The translations under genes were made by a program, and so were the position numbers. From NCBI GenBank assembly GCA_963820415.1, contig CAWFZT010000009.1, positions 310,001 through 374,000 on the forward strand: a stretch of DNA of 64,000 bases. Direction: 5' to 3'. The stretch's first letter is position 1, and each line of letters starts with the position of its first letter. The stretch is from CAWFZT01 sp963820415 (GTDB lineage Bacteria; Chloroflexota; Anaerolineae; Anaerolineales; Anaerolineaceae). Under the pieces are notes generated by a model. It saw nothing but the letters and a program-made list of their open reading frames with translations. It did no database searches and was not told the origin of the DNA. Shown here piece after piece: positions 10,070 through 19,151 of this stretch.

Positions 10070-10222
10070 TTCAATCTTGACCTTCCTCGCGACCTGAAGG
10101 GGATAATACCGCCATAACAGGCTTCATTCTACCAAAAAGAATCAAGAAGAGTCCGTCTTCAAGGGACAACAACCTTTGTAGACAATTTCTGGTGAAGTTC
10201 AACCGCTTTTACTTTAATTAAT

Positions 10223-10228
10223 TATAAT
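10223..10228 (+). promoter_or_regulatory. -10 box of the hydroxylase gene
   Basis: TATAAT in an AT-rich tract 32 bases upstream of the GTG start at 10260, between two divergent genes. The rest of the 190-base intergenic region shows no recognised motif. Confidence 0.35.
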
Positions 10229-10259
10229 TAGCTTACCTTGCAGCAAGGAGAAAATTATC

Positions 10260-10895
10260 GTGGCTCATCTTCCCATCGATCACAGCGAAGTGCCTATCCG
10301 TTTATTCAAATCGGATTTCTTAGAGTTTTTTTCCCACATCAGTCCCATTGCTGTGCTGGTCATCTGGTCACCGGTCATCCTCTTCTTCTTCGTGCGCGCC
10401 ATCCTCATCCGGCCGACTGACCGCTTTCCCTGGTATATCCCAGCCGGTTTTCTGGTCGGCCTGTTCCTTTGGACGCTGGCAGAATATACTCTGCACCGTT
10501 TCGTTTTTCATTACTCTGCGAAAACTCCGCTTGGCCAGCGCATCACCTTTCTTTTCCACGGCATCCATCACGCCCAACCTCAATGCAAGACCCGTCTGGT
10601 GATGCCCCCGGTCGTCAGCATTCCCCTGGCGGCGCTATTTTACGGGTTGTTTTACCTGATCACAATCTTGTTATTGAAAACCCCTTATTGGATAAACCCG
10701 CTTTTTTCCTCCTTCCTGACCGGCTATCTGATATACGACCTGGCCCATTATGCCCAGCACCACTGGCCAATGCGTTCGGGCTATGCCCGTTACATCAAGC
10801 GTTATCATATGCAGCATCATTACAAGACCCCGACCCAGCGGTTTGGCGTCAGCTCGCCACTTTGGGATTACGTGTTTGGCACCAAGCCAGATTAG
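10260..10895 (+). CDS. fatty acid hydroxylase / sterol desaturase family membrane protein
   Basis: Integral membrane di-iron oxygenase family, 211 residues. The histidine boxes that bind the two irons are visible: HRFVFH, HGIHH, HYAQHH and YHMQHHY. Hydrophobic segments lie at about residues 28-45, 60-78 and 115-160. It begins at GTG 10260 with AAGGAG eight to nine bases upstream. The likely role is hydroxylation of a fatty acyl chain or polar lipid, and it requires O2, which would be notable if the host is an anaerobe. The 3' end overlaps the convergent protease gene by four bases. Confidence 0.82.
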   Translation: MAHLPIDHSEVPIRLFKSDFLEFFSHISPIAVLVIWSPVILFFFVRAILIRPTDRFPWYIPAGFLVGLFLWTLAEYTLHRFVFHYSAKTPLGQRITFLFHGIHHAQPQCKTRLVMPPVVSIPLAALFYGLFYLITILLLKTPYWINPLFSSFLTGYLIYDLAHYAQHHWPMRSGYARYIKRYHMQHHYKTPTQRFGVSSPLWDYVFGTKPD

Positions 10896-12754
10896 GGTGA
10901 GCGAACTTCCAGATCGCTGAAGGATGCCCCAAAATCCGCCTCGCTCCAGGTGCCGGCAGTCAAACCGATCTCTCCCTGTGCCAACGCAGCATCCTTCACC
11001 TGTCCCAGCACGACCCCATCCACTCCGAGAGTAATGGTATCCCCAACGCAGGCGGCAGTTAAGGTCACCGGCGCGTATTTAGTGATAGCGGATGAATACT
11101 GCCAGTTCATCAAAGGGCTGAATATCCCATATGCTTTTTTGAAGATGCCAAAGTACCCATCCTCCGAAATCGACAGCAAATAGTAATCGCCAGGGTCTGC
11201 ATAGCGGCACATCACTCCCCGGTCCCCTTCGCCAGTCGGTGAGAGGATTGAGGTCTTTACGTTGATTACCACATCTTTGAACGAATTTTGCACGGTCGTC
11301 CCTAACAGGGTGTGGTCTTTTTTGACCAGGATGTGATATTCATTGTTCAGATAAGCTCCCCATCCGTTTTGGTCATCGAATAAGCTCCAACCTGAATCGG
11401 GATTAGAAAAACCATCCTGAAACAGAATGACCTTACCAGCGGGTAGATCAATCGACGGCATCGGGGGTTCGATGATGTTTATTTCTCCTTGCCTGGCGGC
11501 TTCGATCAAAGGCACTGCCATGCGGATAGGGCGCAGGGCGTTGATCCGTCCCCCGGTTGGGATGCAATCATCCAACGTATCCACCTTCCCATCCCGGTTT
11601 GTGTCCACCAGCGACCGACAGGCCATAAACTGGCGCTCGCCGGAAAAGCCCTGCGACGTAGGCATCCCAACCAGTTGGCCATCTGGGTTGACTGCCAACC
11701 CACCGCTGTTCCCTCCCGGCAGTGTGACCGAGATGCTGATATAATCTGCTTCCGCCGAGGTAGGCCCGCCAAAAAACCCCTTCACCGTGGTTTCATTAGC
11801 CGATAATGTCGCCTGGTCTAGCGAAGTATACCCGAGGATATTTAGCTTAGCCCCGACCGGGAGCGTGTCCGAATCGACCAGGCTCACCGCCGGCAGCTTC
11901 AACCGATCGCGCCTGACCGGTCTATTTTTCATATCGGTGGTGATTAGGATAACTGCCAGGTCGTGCACCGGATCAGCCTGCACTACCATGGCATAATAGG
12001 TCGGCACAACCGGGACGTTCGGCTGAACGGTCAGCGAGACCTCCAACGCATCCACCGGGAAATTCTTGCGCGGGAGGACAGCTTGGGCGCTGGTCAGGAT
12101 TAGTCCATCCGCAGAAACAATCGCCCCCGAGCTGCTCCAGGCCGGTTTTAGCTCCCCATCCTGATTCATCATGGCGGTCACCTGGACCAACGACTGGTAA
12201 GGAATATTGTCGTTCTCCACCGGAATCCAGGTTGGAGTAGGCAGGGGAGCGGATTTGGCGACCTCCGGGTTGACCACCAGGATCGTCGCCTGGGCGCTGG
12301 CCCGGTAGGAATCAGCGACGACCACCATTTTCCCCGAATAATCCAGCGGACTGGCTGCTTCCAGCGTGAACACAAAGTCGAGGATCTCACCCGGATCCAT
12401 TCCATAGCTATACGCATACCCCAGGTACCCGGCATAAGAATTCTCTTTCTCTGGCTGGGGGAAAACTTCCACTACCTTCACCTTTTTCACCAGGTCAGCG
12501 GGCAGGCGGACTTCCGAAAGAGTCAGGAATGATTTGCCATCGTTGCGTACATTGATCACCATTCGGAATTCCTCCCCCACCTTCACCGCCTGGGGGGCGT
12601 TTACCATCACCTTCAGGCTGCTGGCCGGGGAGGGCAAGAATTTCAAGCCTAATTCTGGCGCGTACCCGCCTTCCACTATATATATTGATAAGCCGATCAG
12701 CGACAACACCAGTATGATGAATATAATTAACAGGGATTTGGTCAAACGATTCAT
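10892..12754 (-). CDS. membrane-anchored trypsin/HtrA-like protein with degenerate catalytic His and C-terminal laminin-G-like domain
   Basis: Exported protein of 620 residues with an N-terminal membrane anchor (about residues 7-27). Then a beta-sandwich-like region (about 45-165), a chymotrypsin-fold protease domain (about 185-445) and a C-terminal concanavalin/laminin-G-like domain (about 450-618). The nucleophile (PGGNSGG, S350) and Asp (D265 in DPVHDLAV) are in place, but the position of the catalytic His reads TSAQAV with Gln224 in place of TNAHVV. Proteolysis is therefore doubtful unless another His substitutes. A calcium-loop-like DTNRDGKVDTLDD (384-396) is inserted after the active-site region. 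It may be a binding protein derived from a protease. Confidence 0.72.
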   Translation of the reverse strand: MNRLTKSLLIIFIILVLSLIGLSIYIVEGGYAPELGLKFLPSPASSLKVMVNAPQAVKVGEEFRMVINVRNDGKSFLTLSEVRLPADLVKKVKVVEVFPQPEKENSYAGYLGYAYSYGMDPGEILDFVFTLEAASPLDYSGKMVVVADSYRASAQATILVVNPEVAKSAPLPTPTWIPVENDNIPYQSLVQVTAMMNQDGELKPAWSSSGAIVSADGLILTSAQAVLPRKNFPVDALEVSLTVQPNVPVVPTYYAMVVQADPVHDLAVILITTDMKNRPVRRDRLKLPAVSLVDSDTLPVGAKLNILGYTSLDQATLSANETTVKGFFGGPTSAEADYISISVTLPGGNSGGLAVNPDGQLVGMPTSQGFSGERQFMACRSLVDTNRDGKVDTLDDCIPTGGRINALRPIRMAVPLIEAARQGEINIIEPPMPSIDLPAGKVILFQDGFSNPDSGWSLFDDQNGWGAYLNNEYHILVKKDHTLLGTTVQNSFKDVVINVKTSILSPTGEGDRGVMCRYADPGDYYLLSISEDGYFGIFKKAYGIFSPLMNWQYSSAITKYAPVTLTAACVGDTITLGVDGVVLGQVKDAALAQGEIGLTAGTWSEADFGASFSDLEVRSP

Positions 12755-12828
12755 GATTTAAGTATACTTGCGAACCCTGACTATCACAATGTATAAGCTT
12801 TTTTCTGCCAACCTGGCGCCCAGCGAGG

Positions 12829-12834
12829 TAGAAT
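12829..12834 (+). promoter_or_regulatory. -10 box (TAGAAT) next to the alcohol dehydrogenase start
   Basis: TAGAAT ends seven bases before the ATG at 12842, with no Shine-Dalgarno in a normal position. The spacing suggests a leaderless transcript if this start codon is used. Confidence 0.3.
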
Positions 12835-12841
12835 ATTCTTA

Positions 12842-13846
12842 ATGAATATTCTTAAATCCATGCGCGCTATGGTAATGGAAAAAGCCAAAACTCCTTTACG
12901 CGAGATGGAAATTCCAACCCCACAGCCAGCCGCCGGCCAGATCCTGATCAAAGTGAACGCCTGCGGTGTCTGTCGCACCGACCTGCACATCCTGGACGGT
13001 GATCTTTCCCGGCCCAGGCTGCCGTTGGTGCCCGGCCACCAGATCGTTGGCGAAGTGACCGGAGTGGGTAAGAACGTCAGCCGCTTCGTCCCCGGCGATC
13101 GGGTGGGTGTTCCCTGGCTGGGTTACACAGATGGCACCTGCCGTTACTGCCAGGCCGGCCAAGAAAACCTGTGCGAACACGCCCAATTCACCGGATATGA
13201 CCTCAACGGCGGTTATGCCGAATACAACGTGGCGGACCAGCGCTACTGCTTCCCACTGCCGTCTGGTTTTTCAGATGCAGAAGCCGCCCCCCTGCTGTGC
13301 GCTGGTTTAATCGGTTACCGCTCTTACCGCCTGGCGGGTGAAAATGTAGAGAAGATCGGTCTGTATGGTTTCGGGGCTTCTGCTCACATCATCATCCAGG
13401 TAGCGGTTTTCCAGGGCAAGCAGGTATATGCTTTCACCGTCCCGGGCGACTCTGAAAAGCAGGCTTTCGCCCGCCGGCTGGGAGCTGATTGGGCGGGCGG
13501 GTCGGATGTCATGCCGCCCGAACCGCTGGATGCCGCCATCCTTTTTGCCCCAATCGGGGCGCTCGTCCCGGTTGCCTTGCAGGCGGTCCGACCGGGTGGG
13601 ACAGTAGTTTGTGCAGGTATCCACATGAGCGATATCCCGGCCTTTCCTTACTCGATCCTGTGGGAAGAACGGGTGCTGCGCTCGGTAGCCAACCTGACCC
13701 GCCGAGATGGCGAGGAACTGCTTCAAATCGCTTCCCAAGCCAAAGTGAAAACCCAGGTCACTGAATTCCCGCTGGCGCAGGCTAATGAGGCCATTGACCA
13801 ATTCCGTCACGGAAAAATCGAAGGGGCAGCGGTCCTGAAGATTTAG
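12842..13846 (+). CDS. zinc-dependent alcohol dehydrogenase family protein
   Basis: MDR-superfamily NAD(P)-dependent dehydrogenase, 334 residues. The GroES-like N-terminal domain carries the catalytic zinc ligands (C44 in CGVCRTD, His in VPGHQIVGEV). The Rossmann domain has GLYGFGASAHI as its dinucleotide loop. The structural-zinc lobe has three of four cysteines (GTCRYCQAGQENLC); the first is replaced, so structural zinc may be lost or bound differently. An alternative start is the ATG six codons downstream (MRAMVMEK), which matches the usual family N-terminus. Substrate unknown. Neighbours are unrelated, so it is probably monocistronic. Confidence 0.85.
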   Translation: MNILKSMRAMVMEKAKTPLREMEIPTPQPAAGQILIKVNACGVCRTDLHILDGDLSRPRLPLVPGHQIVGEVTGVGKNVSRFVPGDRVGVPWLGYTDGTCRYCQAGQENLCEHAQFTGYDLNGGYAEYNVADQRYCFPLPSGFSDAEAAPLLCAGLIGYRSYRLAGENVEKIGLYGFGASAHIIIQVAVFQGKQVYAFTVPGDSEKQAFARRLGADWAGGSDVMPPEPLDAAILFAPIGALVPVALQAVRPGGTVVCAGIHMSDIPAFPYSILWEERVLRSVANLTRRDGEELLQIASQAKVKTQVTEFPLAQANEAIDQFRHGKIEGAAVLKI

Positions 13847-13873
13847 CCACCCCTGTCCCTGGCCCACCGAGCC

Positions 13874-14344
13874 TCAGGGTTTCCGAGATTTGAATATTTT
13901 CAGCCATTCTTCAACCTCAGACTCTCCCAGCTTAGCCTCATCCCCGGCTGGCCCAAGTGTCTGGCGGATGGCCTCTTCGAGCCGCGTCGAAAAATCTTCC
14001 GAAGACATCACCTGCGCCTGCAGGCCGTAGGCCTGCGTTTGAACGTGCCGGTCGGAAGAAACCACGCTCCAGTTACGGGCGTCTTTGCCAAGGCGGTGTA
14101 AGCGTTCAAGGATGGCTTCGTCGGCCGGCAGGCCCTGGCGGACGAAGTGCGCCATCACGTTTCCATAACGTTTGGTGCGCGCTTGCCCGGCGGGTGCTTT
14201 ATCAAAAAATACTTCTACTTTAATCCGTTTGACGCGTTGGAAAACCTGCAGCAGCTCAATTAACTGCTCCTCGTCGTCAATGGCCCTCAGACTCATCCCT
14301 CTGATTTTCGGGATTAAATTATGCCCATCGATTAAATATGGCAT
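13874..14344 (-). CDS. NYN domain (YacP-like) putative ribonuclease
   Basis: A 156-residue protein with the PIN-like NYN fold. MPYLIDGHNLI at the N-terminus carries the first conserved acidic residue and Asn, VEVFFDKAP the second strand, and WSVVSSDRHVQ the acidic strand found in YacP/Rae1-type nucleases. YacP homologues in Firmicutes are ribosome-associated endoribonucleases; that role is an inference here. It lies between an alcohol dehydrogenase (convergent) and a lamin-tail protein (divergent). Confidence 0.75.
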   Translation of the reverse strand: MPYLIDGHNLIPKIRGMSLRAIDDEEQLIELLQVFQRVKRIKVEVFFDKAPAGQARTKRYGNVMAHFVRQGLPADEAILERLHRLGKDARNWSVVSSDRHVQTQAYGLQAQVMSSEDFSTRLEEAIRQTLGPAGDEAKLGESEVEEWLKIFKSRKP

Positions 14345-14396
14345 GGTAGTACCATTTTACCCGTAAAATGTGCTATCATTCAGGCAGGGAAACAAA

Positions 14397-14888
14397 ATGA
14401 GAGCCCGGCGTCTATTTCCGTACCTGATCCTGAATATCATTGTTTCTGCCGCGACCATCCTGACTATCCTGTGGTTGTGGGATCGTTCCAGGAATATCGA
14501 CCTGCCTGTTCTTACCCCCCTACCTGTCGCCAGCTCGCCCACCCCCGAGGATACCCCCACTTTGCCACCGCTTAACCGGCCGGTGATTTTGATCAAGAAT
14601 GTCTTTGGGACCGGTGATTTGCAGAACGAAGTGGTTATGCTCAACCGCCAGGGTGAAGGGGAATTGGAGCTAACCGGATGGCAGCTAAAAGATAGCAATG
14701 GCCACGCGTTTATTTTTCCAAAGCTTGTCTTGAACCAGGATGGCGCCGTTCAGGTTTTTACACGCGCCGGAGCCGACTCGGTCATCGAGCTGCATTGGGG
14801 GCTGGACCAGCCGGTTTGGAAAAGCGGTATGACCGTTTCACTGCTGGACCCGCTTGGCAACCTGCGCGCAAGCTTCCACATACCTTAA
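14397..14888 (+). CDS. membrane-anchored lamin-tail domain protein
   Basis: Short exported protein. After a basic start (MRARRLFPY) comes a single membrane segment (about residues 9-28), a Thr/Pro-rich spacer, then a lamin tail domain of about 100 residues (VMLNRQGEGELELTGWQL, then the immunoglobulin-like strands ending LRASFHIP). Bacterial lamin tail domains are extracellular beta-sandwiches thought to mediate surface or polymer contacts. I prefer ATG 14397, with AGGCAGGGA upstream, over an in-frame start at 14370 that would overlap the -10 (TATCAT, 14374-14379). Confidence 0.7.
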   Translation: MRARRLFPYLILNIIVSAATILTILWLWDRSRNIDLPVLTPLPVASSPTPEDTPTLPPLNRPVILIKNVFGTGDLQNEVVMLNRQGEGELELTGWQLKDSNGHAFIFPKLVLNQDGAVQVFTRAGADSVIELHWGLDQPVWKSGMTVSLLDPLGNLRASFHIP

Positions 14889-14901
14889 ACTAATTCTGAG
14901 T

Positions 14902-14907
14902 TACAAT
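14902..14907 (+). promoter_or_regulatory. -10 box for the dnaX-ybaB-recR group
   Basis: TACAAT at 14902, 33 bases before the dnaX ATG at 14940, in the 51-base gap after the lamin-tail gene. GGAAGGGC lies closer to the ATG as a possible ribosome site. Confidence 0.3.
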
Positions 14908-14939
14908 CTACTGGTAAACTATGGAAGGGCAAAAAGACC

Positions 14940-16620
14940 ATGCCACAGGCTCTTTATCGTGAGTACCGGCCGCATCTCTGGGAACAGGTGTTCGGCCAGG
15001 ATCATATCGTTCACACTCTGCAAAACGCCATCCGCAGCAACCGCGTCGGGCATGCCTACCTTTTTGCCGGCCCGCGCGGCACCGGTAAGACCACCACGGC
15101 GCGGCTGCTGGCCAAAGCAGTAAACTGCCTGGAGGGCGATCCGGCCAAACGTCCTTGCGACCACTGCGCCCATTGCATAGCCGTCAATGAAAACCGCTTC
15201 CTCGACCTGATCGAGATTGACGCCGCTTCGAATACCAGCGTAGATGACGTGCGTGACCTGCGTGATAAAATTAATTTTTCGCCAACCCAGGGCAGCTATA
15301 AAATCTACATTATAGATGAAGTGCATATGCTCTCCACGGCTGCCTTCAATGCCCTTTTAAAGACATTGGAAGAGCCGCCGGCGCATGCTATCTTTATTCT
15401 TGCCACAACCGAAGTCCATAAAATCCCGGCTACTGTCCTTTCACGCTGCCAGCGCCACGAATTCCGGCGTATCTCGGTGAAAGACATCATCAAGCAATTA
15501 GATATCATTGTAAAAGCCAAGGGCTTGTCTGTAGAACCTGAGGCGCTGACTTTGATCGCTCGCCAGGCCACCGGCAGTATGCGCGATGCCATCTCACTTC
15601 TCGACCAGCTTACCTCTACAGGCGAAGCGGTGACCCTGCAAAACGCCCAGACCGTCCTGGGTACCGCCACCAGCCAGGTAGTGGTGAACCTGGTCGACAC
15701 CATTTTACAACGCCAGGCATCCGGCGGGTTAAACGCCATCCACCAGGCGCTGGACAGCGGCACCGACCCGCGCCAGTTAGCCCGCCAGGTGGTGGAATAC
15801 CTGCGCGGTCTGCTGCTGGTGCGCTTGGGCAATGCCGACCAGGTGGATGCCACCGCCGAGCTGCGCGCCCTGATGGCCCAACAGGCCCAGGCCTTCGATC
15901 TGCCGCGGCTTTTGGGAGCGGTGCGCCTGTTCAACAGCGCAGCCAGCGAGGGCCGTGCCGGGTGGCAGCCCAGCCTACCCCTCGAACTGGCGCTGGCGGA
16001 TTCCATCGAAGAAAAATTTCTACCCACGCCACAACCATCACCCCATCACCCGTCTGGAAATCAGGGTAGGCCAGTAGAAGCAACCCAATTGCCTCCACCA
16101 GTTCACAAACCTGACCTTTCAGAAGAGAAAACAATCCCTCCCGCTTCAAATCCCAAGAGCGCCAGGCCGGAAGGGATAAGCAATCCTCCTACCCCGTCCA
16201 AACCAGCGACCGCCGACAGCGCACCGCCCAGTTCGCCCTCTACCCCGGTGCAGGAACCTGCTTCAGATGACAGCGCCGTCCTCAACCGTATTGGTCAGAA
16301 CTGGCCGCGCGGTCCGCATGGCGGTCAAGAAACTGCGCCCTTCGACCGAGGCCCTGCTCAACTCTTGCAAATTGCTGGGCATGAAAAATGGAGCCCTGGT
16401 GCTGGGATTCCAGGGCGAAATCGTAAAATCTAAAATGGAAACGCCGGAAAATCTGGAATTGACCCGCCAGGCTATTGAAAGTGTGACTGGTGCGTCCGTT
16501 GCACTGATTTGCGTGGTCAGCAATAAAGCTAGCGCGACGTCCAACGACCTGGACATCGACCGGGATGGAATGGTTGGTACAGCCCTCAACCTGGGGGGCC
16601 AAATCGTACACAAAGAATGA
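14940..16620 (+). CDS. dnaX: DNA polymerase III subunit gamma/tau, frameshifted near 16310
   Basis: Clamp-loader ATPase of the replicative polymerase. Walker A (GPRGTGKTT, about residues 43-51), a four-cysteine zinc module (NCLEG, then CDHCAHC), Walker B (IIDEVHML) and sensor 1 (FILATTEVHK) are present, followed by domain III and a Pro/Ser/Thr-rich linker. The C-terminal tau domain is split: the first frame ends at 16433, while the next frame carries VRMAVKKLRPSTEALLNSCK and continues to 16620. Dropping one base in the run GCGCGG near 16310 gives QNWPRVRMAV, which restores the usual sequence. No A-rich slippery sequence with a stem is visible there, so a programmed shift is unlikely. Followed by ybaB (23 bases) and recR, a common replication-recombination order. 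Confidence 0.9.
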
Positions 16621-16643
16621 TTTTTATTGACAAGGAGTAATCC

Positions 16644-16985
16644 ATGGCAAAAGGTTTTAATCGTCCTTCGGGCGGCGGCAAGCAGCAAGGCGGTATGGTG
16701 AACCAGCTCAAGCGGCTGCAGGAACAAATGGAAACCACTCAGGCACAACTGGCAGTGGAAACAGTCACCGCCAGCGTTGGCGGTGGAGCCGTCAAAGTCA
16801 CCATGACCGGCGACCAGCACTGTAAGGCGGTCGAAATCGACCCCGAGCTGTTGAAAGATGCGGACGCCGAAATGCTGCAGGACCTGATCCTCAGCGCGGT
16901 TAACATGGCCCTGGACCAATCCCGCAAGCTGCAAGAAGAACGCATGGGTCCTTTAGCTGGTGGGCTGTCTGGCCTGGGTTTTTAG
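16644..16985 (+). CDS. ybaB: YbaB/EbfC family nucleoid-associated protein
   Basis: A 113-residue DNA-binding protein that forms tweezer-like dimers. The Gly/Gln-rich N-terminus is followed by a long helix (MVNQLKRLQEQMETTQ) and the typical VTASVGGGAVKVTMTGDQ beta region, ending with an acidic helix pair. Position between dnaX and recR is the conserved location of this gene in many bacteria. AAGGAG precedes the ATG by seven bases. Confidence 0.92.
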   Translation: MAKGFNRPSGGGKQQGGMVNQLKRLQEQMETTQAQLAVETVTASVGGGAVKVTMTGDQHCKAVEIDPELLKDADAEMLQDLILSAVNMALDQSRKLQEERMGPLAGGLSGLGF

Positions 16986-16997
16986 GCGCCGGTTGCT

Positions 16998-17603
16998 ATG
17001 GCAGTCTTACCTGAGCCTGTTCAGAACCTGATCAATGCCTTCGAACGCTTGCCCGGCATCGGGCCGAAATCGGCTTCGCGGCTGACCTTCTTCCTGTTGC
17101 GTGCGGCTGACGACCTCTCGCTTTCTCTGGCGGAGGCGTTGGTCGCCCTGAAAACGGCTACCAGCCTGTGCCCTGTGTGCTATAACATTACCTACGCCGG
17201 CCGGGATACCTGCGAAATCTGCGCCGATCCCCGGCGGGAAGAAGCCACGCTTTGCGTGGTGGAAGAACCACTTGACGTACTGGCTTTGGAGCGGACCGGG
17301 GGGTTTCAGGGCCGCTATCATGTGCTGCACGGCGTGCTTTCTCCCATGGATGGTATCGGCCCGGAAAACTTAAAGATCCGTCCTTTAATCGAAAGGGTTA
17401 AAAAGGGGGCAGTGCGCGAGGTGATCCTGGCTACCAACCCAAGCATGGAAGGGGATGCCACTGCCCTTTACTTGTTACAACAGCTCACTCCACTGGGCGT
17501 GCGCACTACGCGCCTGGCGCGCGGCCTGCCGGTCGGCGGTGACCTAGAATACGCCGATCAAAATACGCTCTTGCGCGCCCTGGCCGGACGGCAGGATATG
17601 TAG
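16998..17603 (+). CDS. recR: recombination mediator protein RecR
   Basis: Works with RecO in the RecFOR pathway to load RecA at gaps. Length (201 residues) is normal. Visible are the helix-hairpin-helix (LPGIGPKSASRLTFF), the C4 zinc finger (CPVCYNITYAGRDTCEIC), the Toprim domain (LCVVEEPLDVLALE, then ATNPSMEGDATALYL) and the C-terminal Walker-B-like segment (RLARGLPVGGDLEYADQNTL). It begins 12 bases after ybaB and is probably cotranscribed with it. Confidence 0.96.
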   Translation: MAVLPEPVQNLINAFERLPGIGPKSASRLTFFLLRAADDLSLSLAEALVALKTATSLCPVCYNITYAGRDTCEICADPRREEATLCVVEEPLDVLALERTGGFQGRYHVLHGVLSPMDGIGPENLKIRPLIERVKKGAVREVILATNPSMEGDATALYLLQQLTPLGVRTTRLARGLPVGGDLEYADQNTLLRALAGRQDM

Positions 17604-17615
17604 CGCCCGTCCAGC

Positions 17616-19151
17616 TTATTTGGCGATAATTTGCGCCAGGCGTTCAAATGGGTCGATCATCCGGTCGTGTAGTTCTTTAAACACTTCAAACAGCCGTTGG
17701 TAAAGATCGGCCTGGGCCGGGTCGGGTAATAAAACACGGTCGATTTGAACCACCCGGTCGGCTGCGCTGGCTTCATCCAGGAAAACGCCGCCTGCCACCC
17801 CGGCCAGGATAGCCGCGCCAAGTGTGCCGCCTTCAAATGTTTTGAGCACCGCCACCGGAAGCTGGTAAATATTGGCTTTGATCTGACACCACAGCGGGCT
17901 TTGCGCGCCACCGCCAACCAGGCGAATCTGATCGACCTGCATGCCCGACTGCCGGGCAATTTCCAGGCTGCGCAACATTTCGAAAGAAATTCCTTCCATG
18001 ATCGCCCTAGCCAAAGCGCCCTTGCCGCTGCGTGGGGTAAGGCCGAAAAAAACACCGCGAGAATAGGGGCTGCCGAGCGTCCGTTCGCCTAACAGGTAGG
18101 GATAGAACAGAAGCCCTTCAGCCCCCGGCTCTACCTGCTCTGCCTGCTCATCCAGCAATCGGTAAGGAGAACCCCCGCTCCGAGCGGCTATATCTTTCTC
18201 TTCCTGGCAGAAAGTGTCTTTAAACCATTTCAGAGAGCCGCCGCCGCTGTCGCAGATGCCAAAAGTAACCCAGCCCGGCATACTGTGGTGCAGATTCATC
18301 AGCCGCTGATCCAACACCGGCTGGTTGGTATAAATGCACATAATCGAAGAAGTGCCGGTGATATCGACTGCCCGGCCCGTTTGGGTCAACCCCGCCGCCA
18401 GCAGCGTACAAAGCATGTCCCCCGCCCCTACGGCCACTGGCGTGCCCTCTACCAACCCTGTCGCCAGAGCGGCTTCCCGTGACACTTTCCCGGCGACCTG
18501 GCTGGAAGGCAGCGGCGGAGGAAGCTTATCCGCGTCTAATCCTAACAGCTCGAACATATGACTTGACCAGGTTCGCCGTTTGGCGTCCATTAAAAACGAT
18601 CCGGACGCTTCGGAATAGTCGATGACTGGAATTCCGCCGGTCAACTGGTAAGTGATGTAGGCGCTGGCAGTCAACACCTTCCAGGTTTTTTGATAGACAT
18701 CCGGCTGGTTGGCCTGCAGCCACTTGATCTTCCAGCCCATCCAGGCCGCCGTCGGCACATTTCCGACCAGGCTGAAAGCCTCCTGTATCTCTGGGCGTTT
18801 GCCCAACTCGGCCACGATCCCAGCGCAACGTTTATCGCACCACAACTGTACCGCAGGCACCAGCACCTCGCCGGATAAATCGATGGGAATGGTAGCGTGC
18901 ATCTGGCCGCCGGCGGCCACAGCCGCCACACTGCCAGGAGAGAGACCGGTCTTTTTAAAAACGGTGCCGATATTCGCCACGCTGGCCTGCCACCACAACC
19001 GGGCATCCTGTTGGGCCCAGCCAGGCGCCGGGCTTTCCAGATCGTAGGCCTGGGCTGCGCTTGCGAGGATATTTCCCGAAAAATCAACCAGCGCCGCCCG
19101 GCTGCTCTGGGTGCCGATATCGATAGCTAAGACACACCTTTCGGTTGTCAT
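17616..19151 (-). CDS. FGGY-family carbohydrate kinase (xylulokinase-like)
   Basis: ATP-dependent sugar kinase, about 511 residues from the preferred start. N-terminal phosphate loop AIDIGTQSSRAALVD; sugar-site region GGQMHATIPID and WCDKR; catalytic Asp in VAVGAGDMLCTLLAAG; C-terminal adenosine loop LVGGGAQSPLWCQI. The ATG at 19151-19149 overlaps the stop of the GH105 gene as ATGA, so the two are translationally coupled; longer in-frame starts would overlap that gene. The best general match is xylulokinase, but the family also phosphorylates rhamnulose, ribulose, apulose and others. Coupling to a pectin-type glycuronyl hydrolase suggests a sugar released from pectin. Confidence 0.85.
   Translation of the reverse strand: MTTERCVLAIDIGTQSSRAALVDFSGNILASAAQAYDLESPAPGWAQQDARLWWQASVANIGTVFKKTGLSPGSVAAVAAGGQMHATIPIDLSGEVLVPAVQLWCDKRCAGIVAELGKRPEIQEAFSLVGNVPTAAWMGWKIKWLQANQPDVYQKTWKVLTASAYITYQLTGGIPVIDYSEASGSFLMDAKRRTWSSHMFELLGLDADKLPPPLPSSQVAGKVSREAALATGLVEGTPVAVGAGDMLCTLLAAGLTQTGRAVDITGTSSIMCIYTNQPVLDQRLMNLHHSMPGWVTFGICDSGGGSLKWFKDTFCQEEKDIAARSGGSPYRLLDEQAEQVEPGAEGLLFYPYLLGERTLGSPYSRGVFFGLTPRSGKGALARAIMEGISFEMLRSLEIARQSGMQVDQIRLVGGGAQSPLWCQIKANIYQLPVAVLKTFEGGTLGAAILAGVAGGVFLDEASAADRVVQIDRVLLPDPAQADLYQRLFEVFKELHDRMIDPFERLAQIIAK

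Noticed and set aside
16300..16320. programmed frameshift in dnaX
   Set aside because: No slippery heptamer or A-run and a +1 shift would be required; the same type of one-base insertion occurs in several unrelated genes of the window.
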